Shown here one piece after another: positions 1 through 11,525 of a stretch of DNA of 64,000 bases. The translations under genes and the position numbers were made by a program. Source of the DNA: Zea mays (lineage: Eukaryota; Streptophyta; Magnoliopsida; Poales; Poaceae); contig NC_050098.1 in NCBI RefSeq assembly GCF_902167145.1, positions 16,450,501 through 16,514,500 on the forward strand, written 5' to 3'. The notes under the pieces are model-generated. The model worked only from the letters and a program-made list of their open reading frames with translations. It was not told the DNA's origin and did no database searches. Every line of letters starts with the position of its first letter. The first letter of the stretch is position 1.

Positions 1-1603
1 TGACAAAACAGAGGCTCTAAGTGATAGAGAATAAAATTATAAAATTTTATGAACTGGAATGGAGTAATTTGGAGTTCATATGCATTTTCTATGAATTATT
101 GAAGTTCTAGACATTATTTATACATTGAAAATCAATTTGAAATTTAAATTCTCGGGTTAAAACTATTCTGGACGGGGCCTCATTTTCCAGAAAACCCAGG
201 GGCTATTACAGAAGAATTCCTGAGACTCAGAACCTAGCTAACTGGACGGCGGGTTCATTTACAAAAAGAACAGGGGCTCTTTACAAAGATTGCCACGGCG
301 AAGGGGTATCGGTGAAGATCGGCCGCCCGATCACTGATCAAGGGCCCAGATTAAATCTCACATCCCTGCGAACCGGTACGGCACATGGGCCGATGGATCC
401 GAGATCCACGCCTGATATCTATCCACGCCACTTATCAGATCAGAGCCCCCGGATCCACGATCGACGGTCCAGAGTGAGACATCGAACCGGTATGCGCAGA
501 TTTAATCCCACGCGCCCATCCATCAATCAACGGCCACAGTCATCTCCCCAACCCCGATACGCGACTACGGCGGCGCCACTGTTGCCCTCAACGGAGACAC
601 GCCGGAGTCACGCAATCAGGCGCTGCTATGCGTAGTTTCTATGCCTGAACCCCAAAATCGAGTGCGGGGCAAACAATGAACTCAATAGATGTATGTATAC
701 CGGGTATTAGGGTGTCCAGCTACTTCGACCACGACCAATGGCGGCACTACGGCGCGGTTGAGATCCGACGAGCAATTATCGGCCGACCGCCGACCCAACT
801 ACCGCCCTACCGATGTAACATGATGCTACGGATGTAAGTATCAGGTCTGTGCACTTACCAGAGGTCAGGGTAAGGATGGTGAGCTTGGCCTCGGCACGGG
901 GCGAGAAACGGTGGTGCTCTCCAATGTCGGCGAGAAATCCCGAGCTCCGCCAAGCACCGAGAACATGTGGCGCCCCCGAGTGTGTGAACAGCTGGACGAG
1001 AGGGGGGGTTGATGGGTACTTTTATAGAGCAGGGGAAAGAGTCCGCGCCGAGGAGGTCGGTAGGTGGGCGGCGTAGAAACCGACTTCTGTTATGAGGACG
1101 GCGGCAGCAATTTCATTGAGCTGTGGACTTGGGAAGGGATGAGTCCGACAGGTGGGTCCCGATGCGTAGTGAACCAACGCGAGCGCGCGCCTGAAGGACC
1201 CCATCCGACCGGTGGACCCCGCGTGACAGAGGGAGCGGGAGGAGCTGGGCCAAGCAGGAAGAAATGTCATGGTGGGCCGAATGAGGTGTAGTGGCCCAGC
1301 TGGCTTTTCTTTCTCTTTTTCTTTTATGTTTTTTTTTTCCTTTTTAGTTTTGAATCCAGATTTGAATTCAAATGTTGTTGTGAAGTTCATGCTTAAGTGA
1401 ATTATTCATATTCAAGCACTAGTATAAAAAGGTGCATTTATTTCATATTTATATATATATATATATCTTCCTTATATTTATATAATATTTCTTTAATTCT
1501 CTTTCTATATTATTCCCTTAACTCATTTCTGAATTAGGATACACTTTAATTTGAACATCTCTACTTATTAACCCTAAATGCACAATCAACAAACTCCAAC
1601 ATG
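1..1603 (-). repeat. Truncated LTR-like sequence (probable Gypsy LTR)
   Basis: No credible gene is seen here. The stretch has a GC-rich half (about 180-1290) followed by an AT-rich half, with a TATA-like CTATAAAAG on the minus strand near 1019-1027. It also has a GTGACAGAGGGAGCGGGAGG stretch and a pyrimidine-rich TTTCTTTCTCTTTTTC tract. The LTRs of the Gypsy element at 41446-51391 show the same order of landmarks on the minus strand, so I infer a related but distinct LTR. It is cut at the left by the window edge and ends near 1603, where MULE coding sequence begins. No partner LTR or target duplication is visible. Confidence 0.45.
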
Positions 1604-1640
1604 ATGCACATTATTTTATTTTTAGTATCATTTGTTTTAG

Positions 1641-3963
1641 TTAATCTCTCTTACTATGAATACTCTTGTTGTGATAAATATATGACACACAAAAATAGGA
1701 GATCAACTATATTCTCCATGTATACATTTTTGGGCATTACATCATTGTTGGGAGATGAAATTGTTGAAACATTCGAGTGGGTGTTTAATACATTCAAGAC
1801 ATGCATGGGGACTGAAGGACCAAGAGTAATGTTGATAGGTATGATTTATTTATATATAATAAATATGAACTTGAAATACATGGAGTATAAATTCAATAAC
1901 TTGTGCATATTTACAATGCATGTGAGTCATGTTTTGGTATATACCATACATTGTTTACAAAAATAATCATCTAAGAATGCCTAACAATGTATATTTATAG
2001 ATCAAGACCCTATAATGCCAGTGGCATTACGTCAGGTCTTCCCAAACACAGTCCACATGTTGTGTATATGGCATGTGCAAAATAGGTACATGCCATTTCT
2101 AAATAAGTTGTATGCACGTTATGCTGAAGCGGATTTTAAGACAAAATTCCAGTCTATAGTTTATCATCCATTGACTGAAATAGAGTCTGAGGCTGCATGG
2201 ACAATGTTGCTTGATGAATTTAACCTGCATGAAGATGACACTCTTAGAAAATTATATGAAATGTGTAAGGAATGGATTCCTGTTTTTTTCAAACATGACT
2301 ATTGTGGGCTTATGGTCTCTACACAACGTAGCGAGAGCATGAACAAACTCGTGAAGAGCGCTCATGTCGATTCAAACACCCCACTTCATGAGATTGCAAA
2401 GCAAATGTTGAAACTACTACATAGCAGGAAGATGCAAGAAGGAAAAGAGACACTAGGTTGTATGGTATGTAATATTATTTATGCATTATACTGTTTAATA
2501 GGCTCACAATAAATATCTAATTAATACATATGCAGGGTCAAAAGGATACCAAAACACTATATTTGTTCGAAATTAGGGTTCCAAGGGCATACACAAGGGC
2601 TGTGATGAATAGGTTCGAGGAGTCAATAAAATACGCTATTGCTTATAGGATATCACTTAATCCAGATGGAGGCGCAAATGATTAGTTGGTGTAGCATACA
2701 TCGAGGTTGAAAAAATCATGTGGGGGCAACACCAATTCAGAGTGATGGCGGATGTAGAGGCTGGGAAGTTTAAATGTGAATGCAAACAGTGGGAGCACAC
2801 AGGTAAGCTAGAGTTGTGATATAATGTCATATGATTTATACGCTAATAATAAAAGGTGAATGTGAAATTTGCCCCCTTGTTTAAATGTAGGCCTATTTTG
2901 TGTGCATCTTATCTGAACATTCATGCACATTCAGCTAGAAAGGATACCTAAGGAATACATTCTACAACGTTACACATACTCAGCTAGGCAAGATGTGATA
3001 TTTTCAAGAGATGACAGGAAAATGAGTGGAAAGGATGGAGAGACAAAATCATATAGGCAGAAAATGTTGCTTAAAAAGGCAATGAAGGTGGTAAACCATG
3101 CTAGTGTGTCAAAGGCAGGGAGTGATAAGGCCTTGGATGCAATGGATGAACTATTGGAGATGCTTGGGCGTTTGGAGCCAGATATAGGATGTGATGATGC
3201 TAGTGGTGCAAGAGAGAGGGCAACCATGTGGGTGTTGTTATTTATATAATTATTGTACATTTTATTCACAACTTAATTATTGCCAATTTGTAATAATTAA
3301 ACGTTCTAGGGCGAAGAGGATGCTGTAAGAAACGATGAAGGTGAACATGTGTCGCAATGTGATAATGAAGAGCATGTGCCAGTACGTTCACTGCAACAGT
3401 TAATATATGGCAAAAAACAATGGCAATTTATGTATAATGCAAACACATTTGATGATTTAAACATTATTTGTAATATTGACTATAATGCACTAATAAGTAG
3501 GATGGAAGCAGAAATATTGATGCACATCATCAATCTGAGTTGCAAATGACGCTTGTTGGAAATGATGATTTTGAAGGGACACAATATGGGGATGTTAGAA
3601 AGGTTAAATTTTAATTTTATTAAATTGCAAATATTCTGTTTATTTAATGTTCATAAATATATATAATTTGACATCATAACATTTGTCCCTATAAATATTT
3701 TTTGTATGGCATGTAGAGACTGGAATATGATGTAGATGGCATAAGCTTAGTGCGTCCAAATAATGCAAGGCCAAAGGGAAGGACGATCAAAACTGGTGAG
3801 CAAAGAGTTGTGAAACTAGGTGCGAAATGAGAAAAGAAGAAGACTCGAAAGTGCCAAGAATGTGGCATTGCTGATGGACACAACAGTCGCACCTGCCTGT
3901 CTGTGGAGGAAAATAGGGTTAAATTGGCTAGGCTTGCTGATAGAAAAAGAGGACGACCGCCTG
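1641..3963 (+). pseudogene. FAR1-type MULE transposase (mudrA-like), 5' and middle part
   Basis: Exons read by eye: 1641-1838, 2001-2464, 2536-about 2685, a piece ending 2802, 2891-about 3230, one from 3311, and one from about 3717. Several introns have clean GT/AG ends (1839-2000, 2465-2535, 2803-2890). The first exons match the MULE transposase core, with ETFEWVFNTF followed by DQDP across the first intron, then MLCIWHVQNRY. The exon around 2802/2891 encodes a SWIM zinc finger (CECKQWEHTGLFCVH). The last exon has a zinc knuckle, CQECGIADGHNSRTC. The N-terminal DNA-binding part is missing. Stops interrupt the frame after the SWIM motif, near 2685 and near 3828. FAR1-related transposases move Mutator-like elements. 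The coding sequence resumes at 9077 beyond a CACTA insertion. Confidence 0.85.
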
Positions 3964-3977
3964 CACTACACCAAAAT

Positions 3978-4391
3978 AGTGAACTTCCTAGAGCCTAAAC
4001 CCTAGGAAGTTAGCCCTAAACTCTAGGAAGTTAGCTAAACTCTCGGAAGTTAAGCCATCCCGTCGGAAGTTTGGCTCTCGAATTTTTTTGTCGGAAGTTA
4101 GCTTAACTTCCTAGAGCCCTCTAGAAAGTTACCTAACTTCCTACAGCCAAAGAAGCCTCTCGGAAGTTAGTAGGTTCTCGGAAGTTAGTAGCTTCACGCC
4201 GTCAGCGCCGTCAGCTAACTAACTTCCTACGGCTGACTGTAGCCCCTAGGAAGTTAGCTGGCGAACTTCCTACGACTGACTGTAGCCCGTAGAAAGTTAG
4301 CTGGCTAACTTCCTACAGCTGACTGTAGCCCCTAGGAAGTTTGCTGGCTAACTTCCTACGGCCCAGTTGGCCTCTAGGAAGTTAACTTGAC
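3978..4391. repeat. Left subterminal repeat array of the CACTA element
   Basis: Over about 400 bases the motif AACTTCCTAG/CTAGGAAGTT and close variants (CTCGGAAGTTAG, GTAGAAAGTTAG) recurs more than a dozen times in both orientations. Subterminal arrays of this type bind the element's own TNPA-like protein in studied CACTA transposons; that role is inferred here. Confidence 0.9.
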
Positions 4392-4661
4392 CAGCATTAC
4401 AGATGTTGTTTATTTTTATTTTACACCACATTCCACAATATAACAAATATATCAACAGCTATATAGCACAACATATTTTCACATAAAACATCTCATACAC
4501 AATCACATAACAATATTTAAATCCATAGTCTCATCAATTACATCACAAAAGTCTCATCCATAGTCATAATAAGGCACATCTCATCCAGTCATAATAAAAG
4601 ACAATATCTCATACATAGTCATAATAAAAGTCTCAAGTATCACAACACATAACATTGAAGC

Positions 4662-4941
4662 TCACGATCGCCGATCACCATCGGGGTACAGTGACGAGTG
4701 ATGGTCGATACCTCCACTAGCGAAGAGGGTTTCAACAAAGTCTAACTCGTCTTCTCGTTGATGCGTCGGCAAGGTAGCTGGAGGGGCCTAATATACATGT
4801 ACAAATGATATTTGCTGAGTTACGTCATAATATAACTAACAACAAGTAAATGATGATGAATTTGCATACCTGATGTTCGGTAGGTGGAGATGTAGGTGTA
4901 GGTGGAGGTGAAGACCAAGGATAATGTATGGGAGGTATAAA
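4662..4941 (-). pseudogene. C-terminal exons of a CACTA TNPA-like protein
   Basis: On the minus strand a proline-rich reading frame (including PPIHYPWSSPPPTPTSPPTE) runs to 4870. It is followed by a GT...AG intron (4869-4788) and a 42-codon terminal exon (4787-4662) containing DELDFVETLFASGG and ending in TGA. The layout, a proline-rich stretch followed by a short exon with a FV-(D/E)-(S/T)-LFA motif, parallels the end of the better preserved TNPA-like gene at 61802-63645. I infer the 3' end of a plant En/Spm transposon protein. The upstream exons, including any DNA-binding region, were not found, so this is a remnant. Confidence 0.5.
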
Positions 4942-6380
4942 CAATAAAAAAATCCATGCTAACACACTAAAAGAAGTATATAATGCCGTAGGTCAGGTCT
5001 GCAAGCAAAAGAATAAATATCCAGCATTTAGATCTAAACCATGTGCAGAAGTAGAATTCACTTCATTTAGTGCATTATGTACAAAGGCAACAGGACATAG
5101 GACTAAAAACGTATTCACCTGGACTAGGATGAACGACAAAGCCACTCCACCAGAAGGTGCGTTTCCTGAACCATACAATTGCTCATTTTGTTGAATCAGG
5201 TTTTGCAAACCTACATACTTGATATGCCAAAAAAAGCCCACAGATACGAAAATCACAAATTGGTAGTTGATAATAAATAGTGGTTGTAAGAAAAGGCAAG
5301 CATAAAATACAAAGAAATAATTATTGCACATGTTTTCTGTGAATCAATACTTTGACAATTGACAAATAAAGTTAGGAATGATGATGGCACACCAAGTTTT
5401 CAGTAAAACTAGAAAAAGAGGCACCCTATCGGGCGCTTGACCAGAGACAAATAAACATGATTACAAAATGGTTACAAGTTACAACATTTACAAGTTATAA
5501 CAAGATTACAATATATATATCATCAGAGTTTATTACAAAAGAAATTGATTCAAAAATAATACAAACTGACTGTATAAAACATTTATAAGTTTTAAAATAC
5601 ATGCTAGCTTAAGTGACAATCCTCAATAAAGAAGCTATAGATAGAAATACATAAAGATTGACAATCCTCAATAAAGAAGCTATACATAATCCTCAATAAA
5701 GAGTGACAATCCTCAATAATGAATAGAAATACTTCAACTAACTTTTAGAACTACTAATCTAGACTATTATGTATAGCACACCAACTAAATTAAGCATCAC
5801 ACTAATTATTCTAACAAGTAGAGCCTTATCACACAACATAGAGTTTCACAAGATCATAATTTAAATCCTATACTTAAAGTTCAAAGCATTGATATACACC
5901 TTTATATCAATAAATCCTCATATTTTAATTGAAACAGACTTATAAGTCCTTGGGGGTAGCAATCAACGTTCCTCTTTGACACATAATCGATTTCTAAACG
6001 TCGAATATAATGATTATCGGAATAACTATCGACTTCACTATACAAACAAGATTTATCAAAATCAATACTGACAGTACTTACTAGCAACACGTTAAACCTA
6101 CTTTATGCATTACTAACTCAACCAGACAACTTATATATATTAACCAATTCAACGATATTTGAGACACACTCAGCAAAGCACTCCACACAATATTCATATA
6201 TCGAACTTGAGTATTTACTACACGAAGTGATTACTTCATATTTATGCACATAACACTACATGAGATGGGGTGTTTTTAACAAACACTAAACGCACAATCA
6301 CAACACCATAATACCTCAAACCTAGACTTCACCACACATCGCACCTGTTAATGACACAAAATCAATGTGACTAATACACA

Positions 6381-6412
6381 CTAGTAACGTGCGCGCGCCC
6401 TGCGCGCGTAGT
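6381..6412 (-). other. Possible Helitron 3' terminus
   Basis: Read on the minus strand, a GC-rich hairpin (CGCGCGCAGGGCGCGCG) is followed by CACGTTA and then CTAG, with a T beyond it. Known Helitrons end in a short hairpin, about 10 bases and CTRR, inserted between A and T, so the architecture fits. The element would extend to the right. I could not find its 5' TC end, so it may be a fragment. Confidence 0.4.
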
Positions 6413-7230
6413 AAACATTTTGTAATATAAGTGGTAAAAATATTATATCTTTGTAGGCAAGGAATTTGTATATAGTGCAAGTAATATACCTATGGAATAT
6501 GCAAAAGTTAAAACAGCTAGATACATCCATTAGTTGGTTCTGGAACAACGAACGTCTAAAACAAAGAGTTGCCAAAGTCTTGTTAGTTAAACTGATTTCT
6601 TTTTCAGCCTCATTTTCTATGTGAAGTTTTAATTGCTATGTATGCGGATGAGCAAAAAAAATAGAACAAATTATGAATCTATAATGGTTTTTAGAAGGCT
6701 AACGTTTAAACTGGTGACACCATGGATGCTGACACGTCCGCCCCCACTGCAGCCATATTTACACTTTGTCAGTGAAGTAATTAATTTTCGTTCGAAGCTG
6801 CAAGCAACAGGAAAGGGATTCAAATAAGCTAGCACATACACTGATATACATACCTGACCAAGCATCTGCTAAAAGAACCATACCGGCTTTTTCAGAGACT
6901 CTCCAGATCGTTGCAATTATTTACACACCTTAGCATATTTTCAGGAGTCTTGACTCCTCGAACCTGCAGTGATGTGCTTAGCTTTAATACATGTCAAGAA
7001 TATTCATGAAATAGATGATGAGATTACAACAAAGTTGTGTTCCCATAATTATAGAATTTAGATAAATAATTGTTCAAGGAATGATAAAACATTCAATATA
7101 AATTCATAGTGTTACTTAATGCAAAATTTAATATAGAATTACCAGTAGCCAAAACTGGAAGTAGCGCCAAATAAGAGATAATTTAAACCACATAAACTTT
7201 AACAAGTGTAATGGAAAGGTTGAGAAGTTA

Positions 7231-7520
7231 ATGGGATTGACAAATCAAAAAGGCAGCTAAGTATATCAGATAAGAAGAGATACATAACACTTATTTAAGT
7301 AGAGAACCATAGCAACTGAGACAATTATTACACAAAAGAAATGTAAAGCTGTGATGTTCCCATAGATACTGCAAGAATGGGATTGACAAATCAATAAGAC
7401 AGCTCAGTATGTCAGATAAGAACAGATACATAAAACTTATTTCAGTAGGGAACCATAGCAACCGAGACAATTATTAAACAAAAAATATAAAGCTGCGATG
7501 CTCCATAAATGTTGCAAGGA
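7231..7520. repeat. 146-bp tandem duplication
   Basis: The segment beginning ATGGGATTGACAAATCAA at 7231 is repeated from 7377. The copies share TCAGATAAGAA, ACCATAGCAAC and GAGACAATTATTA blocks in the same order. They have diverged by scattered substitutions and short gaps, so this is not a recent event. Confidence 0.8.
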
Positions 7521-8448
7521 AAGTTATATGTAGGCTTTCTTTTAAAGGCGAGAGGCGTCGCCTTGTGAGAGGTGTCACCTTGTTCCTTGAAATATCTCTG
7601 GGAAGATGAAGTTTCAAGATTCCTAGCTTCATGTGTAAAGTAGAAGCGAGCACTGCCAGTTCATTGGTCAGCTTTTTGAAAGATATATGGAATAAAACTT
7701 TCGAAATAAGTTTAGAGTGTTACTGAATGCAAATCTAATATAGAATTACCAGTGACCGCCTCGCGAGAACTTGGCCAATGGGGTGACACAGCACTAAGAC
7801 CACAACACAAATTTGGCACTATAAAGCATGAACCAGATCTATCAGAATATCATGTTAAAATGATAACAATTAAACTGATGTATTTTTGAAGATAATTAAA
7901 TCAATGTAACACAACTTGGACAAGACATGGACAAACGGATGGGTGAATCCATTGAACCCCATGCATACAATTTTACATAGAAGAAAAGGTAAGGAGATAG
8001 CGCCGTGGTACCACCACCACTATATATATACCGAGCTGGGAGGAACCGCACGGCCGAATCCATGGGCGCAGCATGAAGGCGGAGATCCGGTGAGGTCGTA
8101 GACCAGGAGTAGAGGTCGTAGGCCATGGACGACGGTGAGCCTGGGCGAGCACCGTGGTAGGGAGTTGAGGGCGAGCTCGCCATGGGGGAAGAGTGCGCGC
8201 AGGGGCGAGTGGATGCTAGGGCGCGCGGCCATCAGCAGAGAGGGGGAGGGAATGGGAGTGGCAGCGGGTGTGGGGAGCTTGCCCTGGTTCGGCGGTGGCT
8301 GATGACGAAGCTGAGGGAGGGGGCAGCCATGGAGAGGGGCAGCGACTTGCTCCCAGGCGTGCACGAAGAAGAAAGGTGTGGGGAGGATAGAGAAGAGCCT
8401 AGAACAAGTACGGTAGATAAGGATGAGAATGAGGATAAGATAAAAAAT

Positions 8449-9060
8449 ATAACTTCCTAGAGTTAAGCCGTTGGAAGTTCAATAACTTCCTAGAGTTTGT
8501 ACATGTACTATAACTTCCTAGAGCAGGCTGTAGGAAGTTAGCTTTTCGTTTGACTAGTCAAAAGCTGAAATCTAACTTCCTAGAGGCAGCCGTAGGAAGT
8601 TAGCTTTTCGTTTGACTGGTCAAAAGCTAAATATAACTTCCTAGAGGAGGCCGTAGGAAGTTAGTTGCCCATGCTAACTTCCTAGAGGCAGCCGTAGAAA
8701 GTTAGCTTTTCGTTTGACTAGTCAAAAGCTGAAATCTAACTTCCTAGAGTCTGCCGTAGGAAGTTAGCGGCTCGTTTGACCACACCCGCGGATCAACAAT
8801 TAAAAGCTAACTTCCTAGAGGAGGCTGTAGAAAGTTAGCTGTCCATGCTAACTTCCTACGGCCGCCTCTAGAAAGTTAGCGGCTCGCTTGACCGAACACA
8901 CGGGTGAGCATGTGAAAGCTAACTTCCTACAGCTTTTATAAAATACCGTAGGAAGTTATGTTTATTTCCTAGAGCTACCAGTTGCCTCTCGAAAGTTATT
9001 TATTTCCTACAGTTTGTTATAAAAGCTGTAGGAAGTTAAAAAACCATAGGAAGTGTATGA
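8449..9060. repeat. Right subterminal repeat array of the CACTA element
   Basis: Mirrors the left array: TAACTTCCTAGAG and its complement recur across about 600 bases. A larger unit containing AGCTTTTCGTTTGACTAGTC recurs three times within it. The array ends a few bases before the terminal TTTTGGTGTAGTG. Confidence 0.9.
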
Positions 9061-9076
9061 TTTTGGTGTAGTGCTG

Positions 9077-9188
9077 GGTCTAGAAATAAGAATTCAACAA
9101 TGGCCCCCAGTGGAATGAGACATCCACATCAAAGAAGCATAAACCGGTTGATTCTAGAGAACATGGATCCGATGACGATAATTTGACA
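9077..9188 (+). pseudogene. 3' end of the FAR1-type MULE transposase after the CACTA insertion
   Basis: If the CACTA element and one CTG copy are ignored, the frame before 3963 (ending ...RKRGRPP) continues at once into GSRNKNSTMAPSGM and runs to a TGA near 9188. The glycine-, arginine- and proline-rich tail after the zinc knuckle is usual for FAR1-related transposases. This shows that the CACTA element entered an existing coding exon. Confidence 0.75.
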
Positions 9189-9412
9189 TGATTGTGAAAC
9201 ATACATGCAAAAATATTCTATAGGATTGTATGGAAATGTTATGATCATGATACTATATGATGATTATTTACGTTAAAAGCTCACTGTATGGATTATATCT
9301 ATTAATGCAACGTAATTATTTCCTATGAAATATGCAAATGGTGGATATGTTTGGCTAAATAAGCAGATATTCATTCCATGACATAAAGTATTTATATTGA
9401 AAAAACTGAACA

Positions 9413-9806
9413 GCCGGCGCATTGAAGTCACTATGTATATACTGGCGCATATCGTAAAAACTAAATAAAAAGGCATAAACCATTACAAATATTTGCATAA
9501 TCACAACAGAGCAGAACTGAAAAGAGTACATAACTAAACATAAACAACCGGCGCATTGAATTCACTATGTATATACTGGCGCATATCGTAAAAAACTAAA
9601 TAAAAAGGCGTAAACCATTACAGATAAATGCATAATCACGACAGAGCAGAACTGAAAAGAGTATATAACTGAACATAAACAGCCGGCGCATTGAAGTCAT
9701 TATGTATATGCTGGCGCATATCGTAAAAAACTAAATAAAAAGGCATAAACCATTACAGATAGATGCATAATCACGCCAAAATAAAAATGAAAAAGTGCAT
9801 AACTAA
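9413..9806. repeat. Three-copy tandem repeat, about 135-bp unit
   Basis: Units start at 9413, 9547 and 9682, each with GCCGGCGCATTGAA (or ACCGGCGCATTGAA) followed by CACTATGTATATACTGGCGC and a long shared block. Copies differ by a few substitutions, and the third is shortened at its 3' end. The array lies between the two convergent MULE genes, downstream of both. Confidence 0.9.
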
Positions 9807-9939
9807 CATATATAAATATGTCCATATAAAACATATCTAGTACGACATAGCTAGGAGTTTGCTAAGAGCGCATATGGACAAAAGTATTATCTGTATGCTA
9901 ACATAAGCCAATAGACCATTATGTACATAAGCACCATTC

Positions 9940-10052
9940 AGTGACAGTAACCTAAACTAGGCTACTACTGAGATAACTTGAAGCCAACTAGAGCCAACAG
10001 ACCATCATGTTGAGACTACCATTCAGTGACAGTAAACTATACTAGGCTACTA
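9940..10052. repeat. Short direct duplication
   Basis: CATTCAGTGACAGTAA...CTAGGCTACTACTGAGA appears twice about 75 bases apart, in the 3' flank of the ULP1-like gene. It looks like a small local duplication with no obvious role. Confidence 0.7.
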
Positions 10053-10253
10053 CTGAGAGAACTTGAATCTTTCTAGATCTGAAACCATGAAGTTGTTTTT
10101 GTTTAGGTGATAGAATATGATGTAATGCAGTGCAAGAGAGCGAATGTCCTCTGAATTATCCTGCAAACCAATATAAGGAAAAGGTGAGTTAGACATAATT
10201 ATACATACATTGTGTCATAACACAAAAAACGAAGTCTAGCTATCAAATACGTA

Positions 10254-11525
10254 CCGGTTCAATGACTGCATTGATAGCTCCATCCATGTAGTCGTAGTGT
10301 TGCATATATCTCATAACAAAAAATCCACAATCATTAGACCCCGCTTTCATTGTTGGGCAGTTCATGGGGAGTTCAATAGGGTACTTCCAAAAAGCAGGGA
10401 GGGATGATCTTGGTCGAACATTTTGTATGGCTAGATTGAGCCTACTCATTATTAACCTGGCCCATGAAATCTTCCTGTCACCCATATACATAGGTGTACA
10501 ATGGTAAGTCTTCCAGGTAGTCCCACCAAGTTCTGGCCCATATGGGTTGGAATCTAACACATGTATGTGTCCAATCTGAAAATTAACAACATACAAGGTC
10601 CAATGACCTGCACGTAGCATGGGTACCATTATCTGCATGTAAAAAATGAAAAAGCCAAATGTTGAACACACTATGGTTGATATGCATTAATGTGATTGAA
10701 ATTTAAATGCAGCAAAAATGCAGTGACAATGTGATGGGTCAGGGAACATAAATTTACCGATTTGTACTCATCCAGCTTCTTGAAGGAAGGCAGTTTGTTC
10801 AAAAGGTAACTCTCCAGAATTGAAGGGTCAAATGGACGAGGAGACTTACTATCTTTCTCGTGCTCCTCAAAGTCCAATATAGCCTAATAGGATAGAGTAG
10901 TATTATGTATTTTCCATATATGTTATGCATTCAATAAAAGTGATATAAAGGTAGATGTCATACCCCAACATTAACATCTAGGATGAGCTGGTGAGCATTC
11001 AATGAAGGAATATGTTTAGACGAGTCATCGCGGACACACTCAATGAAGCATTGCATAAACACATTGTCGGTACACGCACCATCAACAAAGGATTGTTGTA
11101 TGTCACGACAATTGCCACGATGTTCACCAAAGTCAATGATATTTCTACAAATGAAAAAAATTGAACATACAACAACGGAAACAACTGTTATTTGTAGATA
11201 TGAGATACATAATTACATAATATATCTGCAAATACTTAACAATGTATAAACATTGAATTTAATCTACTACATGGGAAGAATGACTTATTGCCTTCTGACA
11301 TCGAATAAAACATAACAGTGTCTATACCATTGCCACGATGTTGATCAATCAGAATACATAAGAATTAGACAGTATGTCAGGTAACATAAATTTACGAGTC
11401 TGTACATGTCCATGTCAATGGCATTAGAACACAAGTGGGTTCAGAGAGCGTGAGCACATTCTAATTTGGATATGAAGATGCCTGAGGCACAAACATTTCC
11501 AATAGGAGTCTTGTCAAAGTCTAGG
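10254..11525 (-). pseudogene. ULP1-type cysteine protease (C48), C-terminal catalytic part
   Basis: Minus-strand exons lie at about 11525-11398, 11145-10963, 10885-10759 and 10632-10254, with GT/AG-like borders. The last exon holds the C48 protease signature: His in GHWTLYVVNF, Asp in HVLDSN and Cys in NDCGFFVMRYM. The oxyanion-hole Gln expected before the Cys is replaced (CPTMKAGSNDCG). ULP1 proteases cleave SUMO-like tags. In plants, domesticated-looking copies are commonly carried by MULEs, which fits the convergent transposase here. The gene is broken between 11525 and 21023 by a Copia insertion. A frame disruption also occurs just downstream of that site near 11450. Confidence 0.85.

Larger units (their letters stand above)
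5170..8448. other. CACTA interior without a recognisable gene
   Basis: This AT-rich stretch has only short open frames without recognisable domains. Within it are a possible Helitron 3' end (6381-6412) and a 146-bp tandem duplication (7231-7520). From about 8020 to 8400 it becomes GC-rich with open frames on both strands; I do not recognise any of them, and their length is what base composition alone would give. Confidence 0.6.
3964..9073. mobile_element. Non-autonomous CACTA (En/Spm) transposon, TSD CTG
   Basis: The element opens with CACTACACCAAAAT at 3964 and closes with the inverted TTTTGGTGTAGTG ending at 9073. It is flanked by a perfect 3-bp duplication, CTG (3961-3963 and 9074-9076), the length expected for CACTA elements. 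Both ends carry dense subterminal arrays of an AACTTCCTA/TAGGAAGTT motif in both orientations. The interior (5110 bp in total) holds only two short exons resembling the 3' end of a CACTA transposon gene and no TNP2 transposase, so it would depend on a helper. It sits inside the final coding exon of the FAR1-type transposase pseudogene. Confidence 0.93.

Noticed and set aside
8020..8460. Possible gene on either strand in the GC-rich patch of the CACTA element
   Set aside because: Frames on both strands are low-complexity and end in the subterminal array; no recognisable domain or splice signal.
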